Shown here: piece after piece, positions 36,806-47,463 of the stretch
Layout of the letters: every line of letters begins with the position of its first letter
How positions within the stretch are numbered: the stretch's first letter is position 1
NCBI GenBank assembly: GCA_902799745.1
Contig: CADCBQ010000036.1
Coordinates: 1 to 64,000 of the forward strand
Origin: Fibrobacter succinogenes
Lineage (GTDB): Bacteria; Fibrobacterota; Fibrobacteria; Fibrobacterales; Fibrobacteraceae
DNA: 64,000 nt
Reading direction: 5' to 3'
Program-made: the position numbers and the translations under genes
The notes under the pieces: generated by a model
Databases searched by the model: none
Seen by the model: only the letters and a program-made list of their open reading frames with translations
What the model was told of the DNA's origin: nothing

Positions 36806-37846
36806 TCACAACAGATTTACAGCTTTCTCGACCGACTCATCAGTGGTATGGCAATACACATCCATAGTCGTAGTCATTCGAGCATGTCTCATGGCTCGCG
36901 AGACCGTCTTGATGTCGACCGACTGACGTAATAAATTGGTGGCATAGCTATGGCGGATCTTGTGATGCCCAATCTTGCCCGGATCCGAAAGACCAGCAAG
37001 CCTTACTACAGAGCGAAGCAATGCAATCAATTCGTAACTTGCTTGCGGAAATTTATCTGGCGGGAAGAGACGACCTTCGGACGAATCCGTCTTGACCTTG
37101 AGCAGCAACGCCTTGAGTTTTTCGGCGACGGGCAGCTTGTCAAATCGATCCATCTTGCCCACCAGCTGGAATTCCCTCAAATCAGCGTCGAAGTCTTCCC
37201 ATCTTAAACCCAGCGCTTCGCGATATCGCAGCCCAGCATAGACCATCAGTCCCAAAAAAAGCCTATGCAAATCAGTCGGACTCGCCGCCAAGATTTTCTC
37301 CAGCTGCTCCATAGTCCAGAATTCCTTTTCCGGTTCCGGCGGCGGAGTCTTGACCTTGACCTTAGCCCACGGCTCGAAGTCGGCCAAGTCATAGTTTCCT
37401 CGACACCAGACCAGCCATGCCTTCAACGCCTTGTATCGTTCCCTTAGCGTCTTCCGTCTATCCTGAGGGAACGAGTTTACCAAGGTCAGCAGCACATTAG
37501 GCGTAATCTCCCTAAGCGTATTCACGTTCTGCACGGCAAAGAACTTCCAGCAAGGTTTAAGGCGACCCGTATACGTCACATATGTAATATGTTTTACGGA
37601 CGCATGAAGGTACAGCTTATAATCCTCGCAAGCCTTACTTATATCTACATCCTTTAGAGACTTCTGGATCACTGGGGGCAGCAAGGCCTGCGACTGCATC
37701 GTATGCAGCCATGTCAAGGCAACCTGCTTGTTGGTCGTATGCAACGAAATCTGTTCCGTTGGGCCACCGTCGCGAAGGGTGCACCCATACCAAGTCTTAT
37801 TGCCTCTGGACTTATTGATCTGTCTTATTGAGTATTTTGTAGCCAT
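36806..37846 (-). CDS. Tyrosine recombinase 2 (phage-type integrase), next to attR
   Basis: This 346-residue integrase has an N-terminal beta arm-binding-like part (TWYGCTLRDGG), a core-binding domain (about 70-160) and a catalytic domain with AGLRYREALGLRW (Arg near 208), the HHKIRHSYATNLL box II near 287, and the MRHARMTTTMDVYCHT His/Tyr motif near 312-325. All catalytic residues are present. AGGAGG precedes its ATG. It lies within 160 bases of the crossover site and reads inward from it, the usual integrase position, so it is the better candidate for integrating this element. After integration the stranded host tRNA promoter points at it. Confidence 0.92.
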   Translation of the reverse strand: MATKYSIRQINKSRGNKTWYGCTLRDGGPTEQISLHTTNKQVALTWLHTMQSQALLPPVIQKSLKDVDISKACEDYKLYLHASVKHITYVTYTGRLKPCWKFFAVQNVNTLREITPNVLLTLVNSFPQDRRKTLRERYKALKAWLVWCRGNYDLADFEPWAKVKVKTPPPEPEKEFWTMEQLEKILAASPTDLHRLFLGLMVYAGLRYREALGLRWEDFDADLREFQLVGKMDRFDKLPVAEKLKALLLKVKTDSSEGRLFPPDKFPQASYELIALLRSVVRLAGLSDPGKIGHHKIRHSYATNLLRQSVDIKTVSRAMRHARMTTTMDVYCHTTDESVEKAVNLL

Positions 37847-37903
37847 TTTGGCCTCCTATTGTTTGGCTTGGAAGGCACAGAAACAGCACTTTTTGATGCG
37901 GAG

Positions 37904-37932
37904 TCTACAGACTGTCTTGCAAAAATCTACAG
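37904..37932. repeat. Two TCTACAG repeats (right arm sites)
   Basis: TCTACAG at 37904 and 37926 matches the three copies at the left end of the element. The space to the crossover site is about 70 bases. Confidence 0.45.
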
Positions 37933-37999
37933 TATATCGATGAAGCTCAGCCCAGTAACGACGGACTTTCTAGCCAGGCAAGGGGGTCTGGAGAAAGTT

Positions 38000-38022
38000 C
38001 TACGCGAGCGTTTGTGGAAAGC
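38000..38022. other. attR of the integrated element
   Basis: CTACGCG (38000-38006) repeats the attL core. The next three bases AGC complete the reverse complement of a GCTCGCG acceptor strand that pairs with the 3' acceptor of the host tRNA-Arg. TTGTGGAAAGC (38012-38022) sits where attL has TTGGATAGAGC and matches it at 7 of 11 positions. Confidence 0.75.
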
Positions 38023-38023
38023 A

Positions 38024-38053
38024 AATATAGCAAAAAGCCAAGGTTTTCGTCAA
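38024..38053 (-). promoter_or_regulatory. Native promoter of host tRNA-Arg, stranded by integration
   Basis: On the minus strand TTGACG (38053-38048) and TATATT (38029-38024) are 18 bases apart and read toward the element. They lie 14 bases before the original tRNA 5' end at 38009. Now they should transcribe into the integrase at 36806-37846. Confidence 0.7.
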
Positions 38054-38083
38054 ACAAACGTGTTTGCTCGATGTGTTTTATTC

Positions 38084-38121
38084 AAAAAAAACGCCCGGAT
38101 CGAATTCTCGAACCGGACGTT
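38084..38121 (-). terminator. groESL terminator
   Basis: AACGCCCGG (38090-38098) and CCGGACGTT (38113-38121) form a stem, followed on the minus strand by a run of T (38084-38091). It lies just after the groEL stop. Confidence 0.85.
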
Positions 38122-38152
38122 CCATAAGGAGTAGAATCTAGCGGCTAGCCGA

Positions 38153-39799
<1,647 letters not shown>

Positions 39800-39824
39800 T
39801 TATTTAAAACCTTTTGTTGCGCTA

Positions 39825-40106
39825 TTACAGAGTAGCGATGACGTCGGATTCCTTCACGATGAGGTAGTTTTCACCATCAACGGTCACTTCGGTGCCGCTG
39901 TACTTGCCGTAGAGAACCACGTCGCCGACCTTGACTTCCATGGCAACGAGATCGCCCTTTTCGTTCTTGCGACCCGGGCCCACGGCCACGACCTTACCCT
40001 GCATCGGCTTTTCCTTAGCGTTATCCGGGATAAAGAGACCCGAAGAGGTCTTCTGTTCGGCTTCTGCCGGCTTGACGACGATTCGATCTGCAAGAGGCTT
40101 AATCAT
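39825..40106 (-). CDS. groES: Co-chaperonin GroES
   Basis: GroES caps the GroEL ring. From ATG 40106 the 93-residue protein begins [20 protein letters not shown], has the mobile loop [24 protein letters not shown] and the [13 protein letters not shown] end, all diagnostic. A reading frame that extends 91 codons upstream is lysine-rich leader DNA and is not part of the gene. AAAGG lies a few bases before the ATG. No CIRCE-type operator (TTAGCACTC/GAGTGCTAA) is seen upstream. Confidence 0.97.
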   Translation of the reverse strand: MIKPLADRIVVKPAEAEQKTSSGLFIPDNAKEKPMQGKVVAVGPGRKNEKGDLVAMEVKVGDVVLYGKYSGTEVTVDGENYLIVKESDVIATL

Positions 40107-40153
40107 TTTCACTTTTCCTTTTTTGTGGGCTTTTGCGCCCTGATTGAACTTTT

Positions 40154-40170
40154 TAGTCCACGCTGGACTA
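40154..40170. promoter_or_regulatory. Inverted repeat in the groES leader
   Basis: TAGTCCA-CGC-TGGACTA is a perfect 7-3-7 palindrome 47 bases before groES. On the plus strand it is followed by eight T, like an antisense terminator. It may instead be an operator or a leader hairpin. Confidence 0.35.
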
Positions 40171-40400
40171 TTTTTTTTGTTTCGCCCTAGAGTAAGCAAT
40201 TTCTGTGCCAAACCACTATTTGCTTGAAAAATGGCTTTTTTCGCTGAATTTGGGCGTTTTCTAGGAACTTTCTGTATCTTTTTGAAACGCGTCGGGGTGG
40301 CTTGAAAAGGTTGTTTCAAAATGAAATACCGGGACGCCTGAAAAACAAACTTTTTCTGTTTGTTTGGGAACTTGTCCACATTTGGTTGAAATTGAATCTA

Positions 40401-40500
40401 AATGTAGACTTTTTATTTTTATTACAATTCTGAAAATGCCTTTAATGTCTGCAAAATTTAAAAAATAATGTAGACTTTTTATAGAATTTTTGATTATATT
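40401..40500 (+). promoter_or_regulatory. Promoter region of the rhamnogalacturonan lyase with 16-bp repeats
   Basis: AATGTAGACTTTTTAT occurs at 40401-40416 and 40467-40482. The second copy holds TAGACT (40471-40476), which with TATATT (40495-40500) makes a promoter with an 18-base spacer. The rest of the 40107-40602 spacer is A/T-rich and shows no gene. Confidence 0.45.
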
Positions 40501-40602
40501 TAAGGTAAGTAATTTATAGGGTGCATTTTGGAGTATTCCGAATTAGATTACTTGTAGGATGTTTGAAACTGCTCCTTGGTCGGAGCGCAATACGGAGTGC
40601 AT

Positions 40603-43239
40603 ATGGGATTTGGATTGAAATCGACGACGATTGCTGCGGGGATGGTACTCGCTTTTGGTTTGTCGCAGGCTTCTGCCGTGGACCGTCAGATGGAACGTCT
40701 GACGCGTGGCGTTTTGGTTTCGAATGTTGGCTCGGGAGTTTTGGTGAGCTGGCGTTTGCTCGGTACGGATTCTCCGAATACCGAATTCAACCTGTATCGC
40801 GACGGTACAAAAATTGCGTCCATCGGAAAAACGGATGGCACCAACTATCTCGACAAGAGCGGCAAGACAACTTCCAAGTATACGGTTGCTGCGGTGGTGG
40901 ATGGCAAAGAGCAGAAAGCCGAAGGTGTTTCGGTGGTGCTTGACAAGTCCGTTTCGAACAGCAATCAGTCATTCCCGTACAAGACTCTGAAGCTTGAAGT
41001 TCCTGCGGCGCAGACGATGCCGAATGGTGAAACCTGCACCTATACTCCGAACGACATGAGCACGGCCGACCTCGACGGTGATGGCGAATACGAATTGATT
41101 TTGAAATGGGATCCGTCTAACGCTCACGATAACTCGCAGACGGGTTACACGGGCACCGTGTTTATCGATGCCTACAAGCTTAATGGCACGCGTCTGTGGC
41201 GTATTGACCTCGGTAAGAATATTCGCGCGGGCGCACACTACACGCAGTTCCAGGTGTTTGATTACGATGGCGACGGCAAGGCCGAGATGATCGTGAAGAC
41301 TGCCGACGGTACGATTGACGGTACGGGCAAGGCGATTGGCGACAAGTCGAAGGATTACCGCGACGCGAGTGGTACGATTCTTAAAGGTCCGGAATACCTG
41401 ACGGTTTTCCGCGGCGTTGACGGTGCCGCGATTGCGACGATTACATACGAACCGAGCCGTGATATTAACCAGCATGTAAAGGGCAAGGAAGGCCATGGTT
41501 ACTGGGGCGACAACTACGGCAACCGTTGCGAACGCTACCTGGCGGCGACGGGCTACTTGGATGGCGTGCATCCGAGTGCTATTTTTGTGCGCGGTTACTA
41601 CAGCTCGGCTTACGTGGCAGCGTACGACTTTGACGGCAAGGACTTGAAGCTCCGCTGGCTCCATAAATCCGAATATCCGGGCCAGGGCCTGTATGGCGAA
41701 GGAAACCACAGCCTCCAGGCGGTGGACCTTGACGGTGACGGCTACGACGAAATCTTCTTCGGGGCTGCGGCCTTGAATCACGATGGAACGCTGCGTTACC
41801 GCACGGGCCTCGGTCATGGCGATGCCCATCACATCGGTGATCTGGATCCGGACCGTCCGGGTCTTGAATCCTGGGACGTGCACGAACACAAGGATGCCCA
41901 GTACACCGAAGAAATGCGTGCCAACGATGGCAAGATTATTTGGGGCACTCCGCAGCCTTCTGCCGAAGGTGTTGATAATGGCCGCGGTATGGCGGCGGAC
42001 GTTGATTCTGAATATCGTGGCTATGAAATGTGGTCTGCGAAGGGCGGTGGAATGAAAACCGCCAAGGGTAAGCTCATTGGTACGCCTGCCGTGTCTCAGA
42101 ATTTCCGTATTTATTTTGACGGTGATGAATACGATGAACTTTTGGACGGAGCTTACGTAACCAAGTTTGATTCTAAGAATAAAAAGTCGAATGTCTATTT
42201 CGATGGCCCGTCGGCTCTTGGCGCGGCGGGTTGCAATGGTACCAAAAATACCCCGAGCCTTGTTGCCGATTTATTCGGTGACTGGCGCGAAGAACTGGTC
42301 GTGCGTTCTGAAAAGGATCCGACCACGATGTATATTGTTTCGACTCCGGTGGAAAGCAAACTTCGCGTCTATACGCTGATGCATGATGCAACCTACCGTA
42401 CGGCCGTGGCTTCTGAAAATACTGCCTACAATCAGCCGCCGCATTTGGGCTATTACCTGCCCGATATGGTCAAGTCGCTCAAACAGCCTGCAGTCTTTAT
42501 GGCGGGTGAAGAACTCGCTCCGGCCGATACGACTCCGGTGGTAAACGATGGCAAGTCTACGTTTGATGCCTCTACGCCTAAGGAAGGCGCTGGCTGGAGT
42601 GAAACGACGAATGCAGGCTTCCAGGAAAAGGGCTATTACAATTTTGAAAACAATCTAGCTAGCTACGCCACTTGGGAAATATTCTCGCAGAAGGAAGCTA
42701 AGACAACGCTCACCATTCGCTTTGCAAACGGTGGATCTTCTGATCGCGGCATGTCTGTCAGCGTGAATGGCAAGTCTGCTGGCACGGTAAGTTTCCCAGC
42801 TTCGGGCGATTGGACGAAGTATAGCGAAGCGACAATTGATGTGAAATTGGTGCAGGGTGTGAATACGTTGAAGCTTACGTCGATGACGAGTGACGGTGGC
42901 CCGAATGTAGACATGTTCACCTTTGGTATCGATGGTGTGGAACTTTATGATGGTACGCAGAAGATTGATACTTCGACGACAGCCTTGCCGGTTATTCCGT
43001 TCAAGAGTGGCGTAATGTTCAATCCTGCAAATGGCGTACTGTTTACCCCGAAGGCTGGCTTTGCGGAAGTTTACTTCTTCGATATGTCCGGTGCTATGCG
43101 CATGGGTGTGTCGCAGAATGTGGCTGCAGGAACGAGCGTGCTTGCGCTTGACCGCAATGTGCTCCCGAAGGGAACGTATCTCGTTAAGGTAATGCTTAAC
43201 GGAAAGGCTGTTTCGACGAAGAAATTCTCGAAGCAATAA
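40603..43239 (+). CDS. Secreted PL11 rhamnogalacturonan lyase with CBM and C-terminal sorting module
   Basis: This 878-residue secreted lyase cuts the rhamnogalacturonan-I backbone of pectin. A signal peptide (to about residue 26) is followed by VDRQMERLTRGVLVSNVGSGVLVSWRLLGTD, the typical PL11 start. A beta-propeller-like part follows with repeated calcium-site motifs such as DLDGDGEYE, DYDGDGKAE and DLDGDGYDE, to about 620. A CBM35/CBM6-like module (GWSETTNAGFQEKGYYNFEN to IDGVELYDG) spans about 660-800, and a short C-terminal module (FDMSGAMRMGV, KGTYLVKVMLNGKAVSTKKF) resembles secretion tags of this phylum. GGAG lies 5 bases before ATG 40603; a start 9 codons upstream is rejected. Confidence 0.9.
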   Translation: MGFGLKSTTIAAGMVLAFGLSQASAVDRQMERLTRGVLVSNVGSGVLVSWRLLGTDSPNTEFNLYRDGTKIASIGKTDGTNYLDKSGKTTSKYTVAAVVDGKEQKAEGVSVVLDKSVSNSNQSFPYKTLKLEVPAAQTMPNGETCTYTPNDMSTADLDGDGEYELILKWDPSNAHDNSQTGYTGTVFIDAYKLNGTRLWRIDLGKNIRAGAHYTQFQVFDYDGDGKAEMIVKTADGTIDGTGKAIGDKSKDYRDASGTILKGPEYLTVFRGVDGAAIATITYEPSRDINQHVKGKEGHGYWGDNYGNRCERYLAATGYLDGVHPSAIFVRGYYSSAYVAAYDFDGKDLKLRWLHKSEYPGQGLYGEGNHSLQAVDLDGDGYDEIFFGAAALNHDGTLRYRTGLGHGDAHHIGDLDPDRPGLESWDVHEHKDAQYTEEMRANDGKIIWGTPQPSAEGVDNGRGMAADVDSEYRGYEMWSAKGGGMKTAKGKLIGTPAVSQNFRIYFDGDEYDELLDGAYVTKFDSKNKKSNVYFDGPSALGAAGCNGTKNTPSLVADLFGDWREELVVRSEKDPTTMYIVSTPVESKLRVYTLMHDATYRTAVASENTAYNQPPHLGYYLPDMVKSLKQPAVFMAGEELAPADTTPVVNDGKSTFDASTPKEGAGWSETTNAGFQEKGYYNFENNLASYATWEIFSQKEAKTTLTIRFANGGSSDRGMSVSVNGKSAGTVSFPASGDWTKYSEATIDVKLVQGVNTLKLTSMTSDGGPNVDMFTFGIDGVELYDGTQKIDTSTTALPVIPFKSGVMFNPANGVLFTPKAGFAEVYFFDMSGAMRMGVSQNVAAGTSVLALDRNVLPKGTYLVKVMLNGKAVSTKKFSKQ

Positions 43240-43305
43240 ACACCTCACTGCCTAGCCCTGGTCTTTCGAGTGATTGATTGGGGCTAGGCTATTTTGGTTT
43301 TGGTT

Positions 43306-45125
43306 ATGAAGATGTTTAGTAAACTTTGGCAGAGCACGGTTGTTGCGTCGATGATTGCTGCGCCTATTGCGCTTGCGCAGGTAACGATTTACATGTGTGG
43401 TGACTCTACCATGCAGGACTGGGCCGAGGGTTACTACCCCAAGCAGGGGCAGGGCCAGGATTTCCATTTTTGGTTTGATCCGACCAAGGCTACGGTCGTG
43501 AACCGCGGCCAGGGTGGCATGTCGCTCGGTGGCGGCGGTCTTGACAAGAAGGGTAATACCGCTGTCGGCTATTACGACATGTTCTTCAAGAAGGGCTGCT
43601 CCAATGGCAACTGCATCGCTGAAAAACTCAAGGCGGGCGACTACGTCGTGATCCAGTTCGGTATTAATGACGTGAACTACAGTACCGAAGATTTCTTTGC
43701 TTCGAACATGAAAAAGATGGTGAGCGATGTCCGCGCGAAGGGCGCTTACCCGATTATTATGAGCCCGATTCGTCGTAAGTATTACGATTCTCCGACACAG
43801 ATTCATAACAGCTACCGCGGCTACCCGGCGCTGAACAAGAGTCTTTCCGAAGAACTCAACGTGCCGTTTATCGACATGAGCGAAATGGTCGCGAACTACA
43901 TGATTTCTGTAGGTGAACGCTACGCGGAACAGTATGTCTTCAATTATGCGACCAAGTCTGAATACAGCAACTTGGGAAGCGACCAGACAGACGCCGTGCA
44001 TTTGCAGATGAATGGTGCGAACGCTTTCGGCCACAGTGACCCGATTGTGAAAAAACTCGGTGACTATATGGCGCCGATGTACCAGGTGAGTGTGAAGGTG
44101 AGCCCCGAAGGTGCAGCCGAAGCGACTTCGATCAACGCCTATTACCCGAAGGGTATGACCGTGATGCTCAAGACTATTCCGAAGAGCGGCAAGAAGTTCT
44201 TGGGCTGGTACGATGGCAACGGCAACAAAGTGGGTGCCCCGAGCCGTTCGAACGTGAAGTCTCCTTACATTCATACGTTCGTGATGGGTAGTGCCTCGAC
44301 GCAGTTCACGGCGGTTTACGAGGGCGGAACGGCGCAGAAATATACCGGCGATGGTGCCGCGTTAACTGCGTTCCCGACCACGACTCCGAAGAGCCTTGAC
44401 GATGTGACCTTTGTTCCGTTTACCCCGATTGAAGGCAGCACGCAGGATACGGTGAAAATTGACAAGGATATCAAGAAATTCTTTGAATCGGCTGGACTCA
44501 GAACGAATGGACTGGCTTTACGGGCGAAGGCTATTACAATCTGGATAATACGAATGCCTCGTTTGCCGCATATAAGGTCAAGTTCCCAGGCGCAGGCTAC
44601 GTGACGCTTGCGGTGCGCTATGCAAACGGCGGATCGTCGGACCGTATGTTCAATGCCTATTTGGACCATGACTACCTCGTGAGTGCACCGCCGACGGGAG
44701 GTTGGGACAAGTGGGATACCGCCTACGTGGTGATGGATGCCCCGCAAGGTGAAGCCGAACTCAAGATTATGTCGCTTACAAGCGATGGCGCTCCGAATAT
44801 CGATGCTTTCGGCTTTAGCATTGATGGCGTGTGCCGCGTAAGCGAAGGTTGCCCCGAGACGGATACGACCGATACTTCAACGACGGTTGTTGCAAAGACT
44901 TCGATGCCCACGGCGTTGGCCCAGTTGAATGGCAATACCTTGAAAGTCAATGGCACGGGCAATGTTCGTATCGATGTGTTTGATATGCGCGGTCGCTTGA
45001 TGGCTCGCAAGATTGCGGGTGGTGAAGTTGACTTGTCGAACTTGGTGAAGGCAAATGGCCTGTATCGCGTTATTGTTCGCCAAGGCAGCGCCAAGTATGC
45101 AACCACATGGGCAAAGGTGAAGTAA
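43306..45125 (+). pseudogene. CE12-type rhamnogalacturonan acetylesterase, frameshifted before its CBM
   Basis: The first part (from ATG 43306) has a signal peptide and an SGNH esterase domain: IYMCGDSTMQDW (Ser), GGMSLGGG, IQFGINDVNYS and DAVHLQMNG (Asp/His). An InlB-type beta repeat follows (YYPKGMTVML to AVYEGG). Near 44493 the frame changes; one extra base would join KKFFESA to WTQNEWTGFTGEGYYN. The second frame carries a CBM35-like module (VTLAVRYANGGSSDR to FGFSIDGVCRV) and a C-terminal module. The upstream frame runs on to 44604 with unrelated residues. It may be a sequencing error or a real truncation that leaves the esterase without its CBM. Confidence 0.8.
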
Positions 45126-45127
45126 GT

Positions 45128-46996
45128 ATGAAAGGGCTTTTGAAATTCTTTGTTGCAGCGGCCATTTTTACCGGCGTTGCTGTGAGCGATTCCACGAGCT
45201 TCGCTATCTATGTGGTGGGTGATTCTACGGTTTGCACTTACAAGGATAACGCTTATCCGCAAACGGGTTGGGGACAGGTCCTTGGCTATTTCTTCGATGC
45301 GTCTCGAGTGAAGGTGAACAATTACGCCATCGGAGGTCGCAGCTCTAGAACATTCATTGAAGAAGGTCGCTTGGACGAAGTCAAGGGCAAACTCCAGAAG
45401 GGAGATTACCTTTTCGTGCAGTTCGGTCATAACGATCGCGACTACAGCAAGGAAGCTCGCTATGTTCCGCCCGCAGATTTCCCGGGATATATCCAGAAGT
45501 ATGTGGATGCCGCTAAGGCAAAGGGCGCCAACGCGATCTTGATTTCGCCGATGAACTTGAACGGTAGCCGTAACGTGTTCTCTACCGGCGACAAGAACTA
45601 CGATGCTCGCGGCATGATGCAGACGGTGGCAAAGAACAACAAGGTTCCGTTTGTCGATTTGAACATGAAGTCGTACAACACCTACAATACGACTTACAAG
45701 AACATGCCGGATTACGTGACACGTTATCTGTACAAGAAACTGGAGAAGGGCGAATACCCGAATTACCCTGATGGTGTGAACGATGGTACGACTCACTTCC
45801 AGGAAATGGGCTCTATGGGACATGCCCAGATGATTTGCGAAGAACTTGAAGATAACCTCAAGAACAATTCGAATCTCTCTGCCGATGCCAAAGCTGCGCT
45901 CACGACGCTTGTTTCCGCCATCAAGAAGCGTTATTCCATTAAGGTGCAGACCAACCTTTCGAATTACAACGGCCTCATTACGCAGACCCAGTATTTCCCG
46001 GCGGGTTCCCCGATGACACTCCGCGTGACTCCGAACGGCCAGACCTTTGAAAAGTGGGTGGATGACGACTGTAATGAACTTTCTACCAAGCAGATTTATT
46101 ACGGCTTCAAGACGAAGGCTCGCAACATTACCTATACGGCGATGTTCAAGGGCGGTTCTGAATGCAAGAAGATTGCTCATGATAACGAAGATGAGGGCGG
46201 AGTCAATCCGACTTCTTCTAGCTCCGAGGGACCGGAATCGTCTAGTTCCATTGATCCGAAACTTTGCTTTGACGGTACAGCCGATGCAGCTTGGCCTTCT
46301 CCGATTGACATGGCTAGCCCCGAAATTGCGGATGGTTTGACGGAATCGAACCACGAAGGATATACGGGCCAGGGCTTCTTCAATATTGAAAATAGCGCTT
46401 ACAGTGCTGCGACTTACAAGCTGACTTCTGACCAGTCTGCATCTAATGCCCGCGTCATGATCCGCTATTCGTTCCAAGGCAATTCTAACCGCGATATGAA
46501 ATTCACGATCGATAACGGAACTTACGATGTGGCTTTCCCCTCGACGGGCAGTTGGGACAAGTGGGATACCGCTTATATCGAAGATGTCTGGGTGGATGCT
46601 CTTGACTTTAAGATGAAGATTGCCTCGACGACAAGTGACGGCGGCCCGAATATCGATATGATTGCCTTTGATATGAAGGGAGTGTACCGCACGGGTTGTA
46701 AGCCTGCTAAGGTTGAAAACGATGTGGAATCTTCTAGCAGCACGACTTCTTTTGTGAATCCGGTTGCCATGGGAGCCTCGTTTGATGTTAAAAATCTAAG
46801 CGTGACGACACCGGGTGGCTTGATGGAATTCCAATTGATGGATGCCATGGGCAAAACCTTGAAGCGTGAAGTCCGAAATGTAGCTCCGGGTGCGATTTCT
46901 CTGCTTTCTGATGGAGAAAACCTTGCAAAAGGTCGCTATTTTGCAAGAATTTCGCTAAATGGGCGACTCTTTTTGCAGCAACCTTTTGTATATTAA
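45128..46996 (+). CDS. Secreted CE12-type esterase with CBM
   Basis: This 622-residue secreted esterase is probably for acetyl groups on rhamnogalacturonan or related pectins. It has a signal peptide, then the SGNH/CE12 motifs IYVVGDSTVCTY (Ser), AIGGRSSRTF, VQFGHNDRDYS and DGTTHFQEMGS (Asp/His). An InlB-type repeat follows (YFPAGSPMTLRVTPNGQTFEKW), then an SSSS linker near residue 365, a CBM35-like module (GYTGQGFFNIENSAYS to IAFDMKGVYRTG), a second SSS linker and a C-terminal sorting-like module ending RLFLQQPFVY. ATG 45128 follows the previous gene by 2 bases. It is intact, unlike its upstream paralogue. Confidence 0.88.
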   Translation: MKGLLKFFVAAAIFTGVAVSDSTSFAIYVVGDSTVCTYKDNAYPQTGWGQVLGYFFDASRVKVNNYAIGGRSSRTFIEEGRLDEVKGKLQKGDYLFVQFGHNDRDYSKEARYVPPADFPGYIQKYVDAAKAKGANAILISPMNLNGSRNVFSTGDKNYDARGMMQTVAKNNKVPFVDLNMKSYNTYNTTYKNMPDYVTRYLYKKLEKGEYPNYPDGVNDGTTHFQEMGSMGHAQMICEELEDNLKNNSNLSADAKAALTTLVSAIKKRYSIKVQTNLSNYNGLITQTQYFPAGSPMTLRVTPNGQTFEKWVDDDCNELSTKQIYYGFKTKARNITYTAMFKGGSECKKIAHDNEDEGGVNPTSSSSEGPESSSSIDPKLCFDGTADAAWPSPIDMASPEIADGLTESNHEGYTGQGFFNIENSAYSAATYKLTSDQSASNARVMIRYSFQGNSNRDMKFTIDNGTYDVAFPSTGSWDKWDTAYIEDVWVDALDFKMKIASTTSDGGPNIDMIAFDMKGVYRTGCKPAKVENDVESSSSTTSFVNPVAMGASFDVKNLSVTTPGGLMEFQLMDAMGKTLKREVRNVAPGAISLLSDGENLAKGRYFARISLNGRLFLQQPFVY

Positions 46997-47014
46997 AGGA
47001 AAAACGGAGGCTTT

Positions 47015-47461
47015 ATGAAGCTTTTTAAATTGTCTGTGTGTGCTGCTTTTGCCGCATTTATGTTTACCGCTTGCGACGATTCTTCGTCTGCATCTTCTGA
47101 TGGTGGCAAGGTCTCTTACGATTGCACCGTGAAAGACGGAGTGAAGGTTGTTTATCCGAAGGGCGGTGAATCGTTCAAGATGGGTGAAACCATCACGGTG
47201 ATTTATGGTTCTGATGTCCAGGGCTCTGGCTATCGTTTCTTGTTCAAGACTTCTGAAGAAGATGCCGGTGTGGACATGCTTCCTGAATCCGCTGGCCCCG
47301 AAAGTCCGGATGGCAAGACTTGCTATGAAACGAAGGTCACCTTTATTGGTGATGGCGATGATCAGAACGCCGAACCGTCGGAAACTGCAATCATTCGCGT
47401 TGTTCCGTACGAAAAGACCGCCAAGGCTGCAAATTCTGGCACCTTCAAGGTGACTGAATAG
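47015..47461 (+). CDS. Small lipoprotein
   Basis: This 148-residue exported lipoprotein has a signal peptide ending in MFTACDDSSS (lipobox Cys at residue 20) and a Ser-rich spacer. One beta-sandwich-like domain follows (VVYPKGGESFKMGETITVIYGSDV), resembling the Ser-Thr-rich/Ig-like surface domain family. GGAGG lies 6 bases before ATG 47015, and a TATATT box at the end of the upstream gene may be its promoter. A role at the cell surface with the pectin enzymes is suggested by position. Confidence 0.8.
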   Translation: MKLFKLSVCAAFAAFMFTACDDSSSASSDGGKVSYDCTVKDGVKVVYPKGGESFKMGETITVIYGSDVQGSGYRFLFKTSEEDAGVDMLPESAGPESPDGKTCYETKVTFIGDGDDQNAEPSETAIIRVVPYEKTAKAANSGTFKVTE

Positions 47462-47463
47462 TC

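Noticed and set aside
40107..40379. N-terminal extension of the GroES frame
   Set aside because: The frame is open by chance. The conserved GroES start [11 protein letters not shown] is at 40106 with an SD, and the upstream part is lysine-rich non-coding sequence.
44723..46477. 584-codon minus-strand ORF
   Set aside because: Antisense to the CE12 esterase genes, which carry signal peptides and catalytic motifs; the antisense product has no recognisable features.
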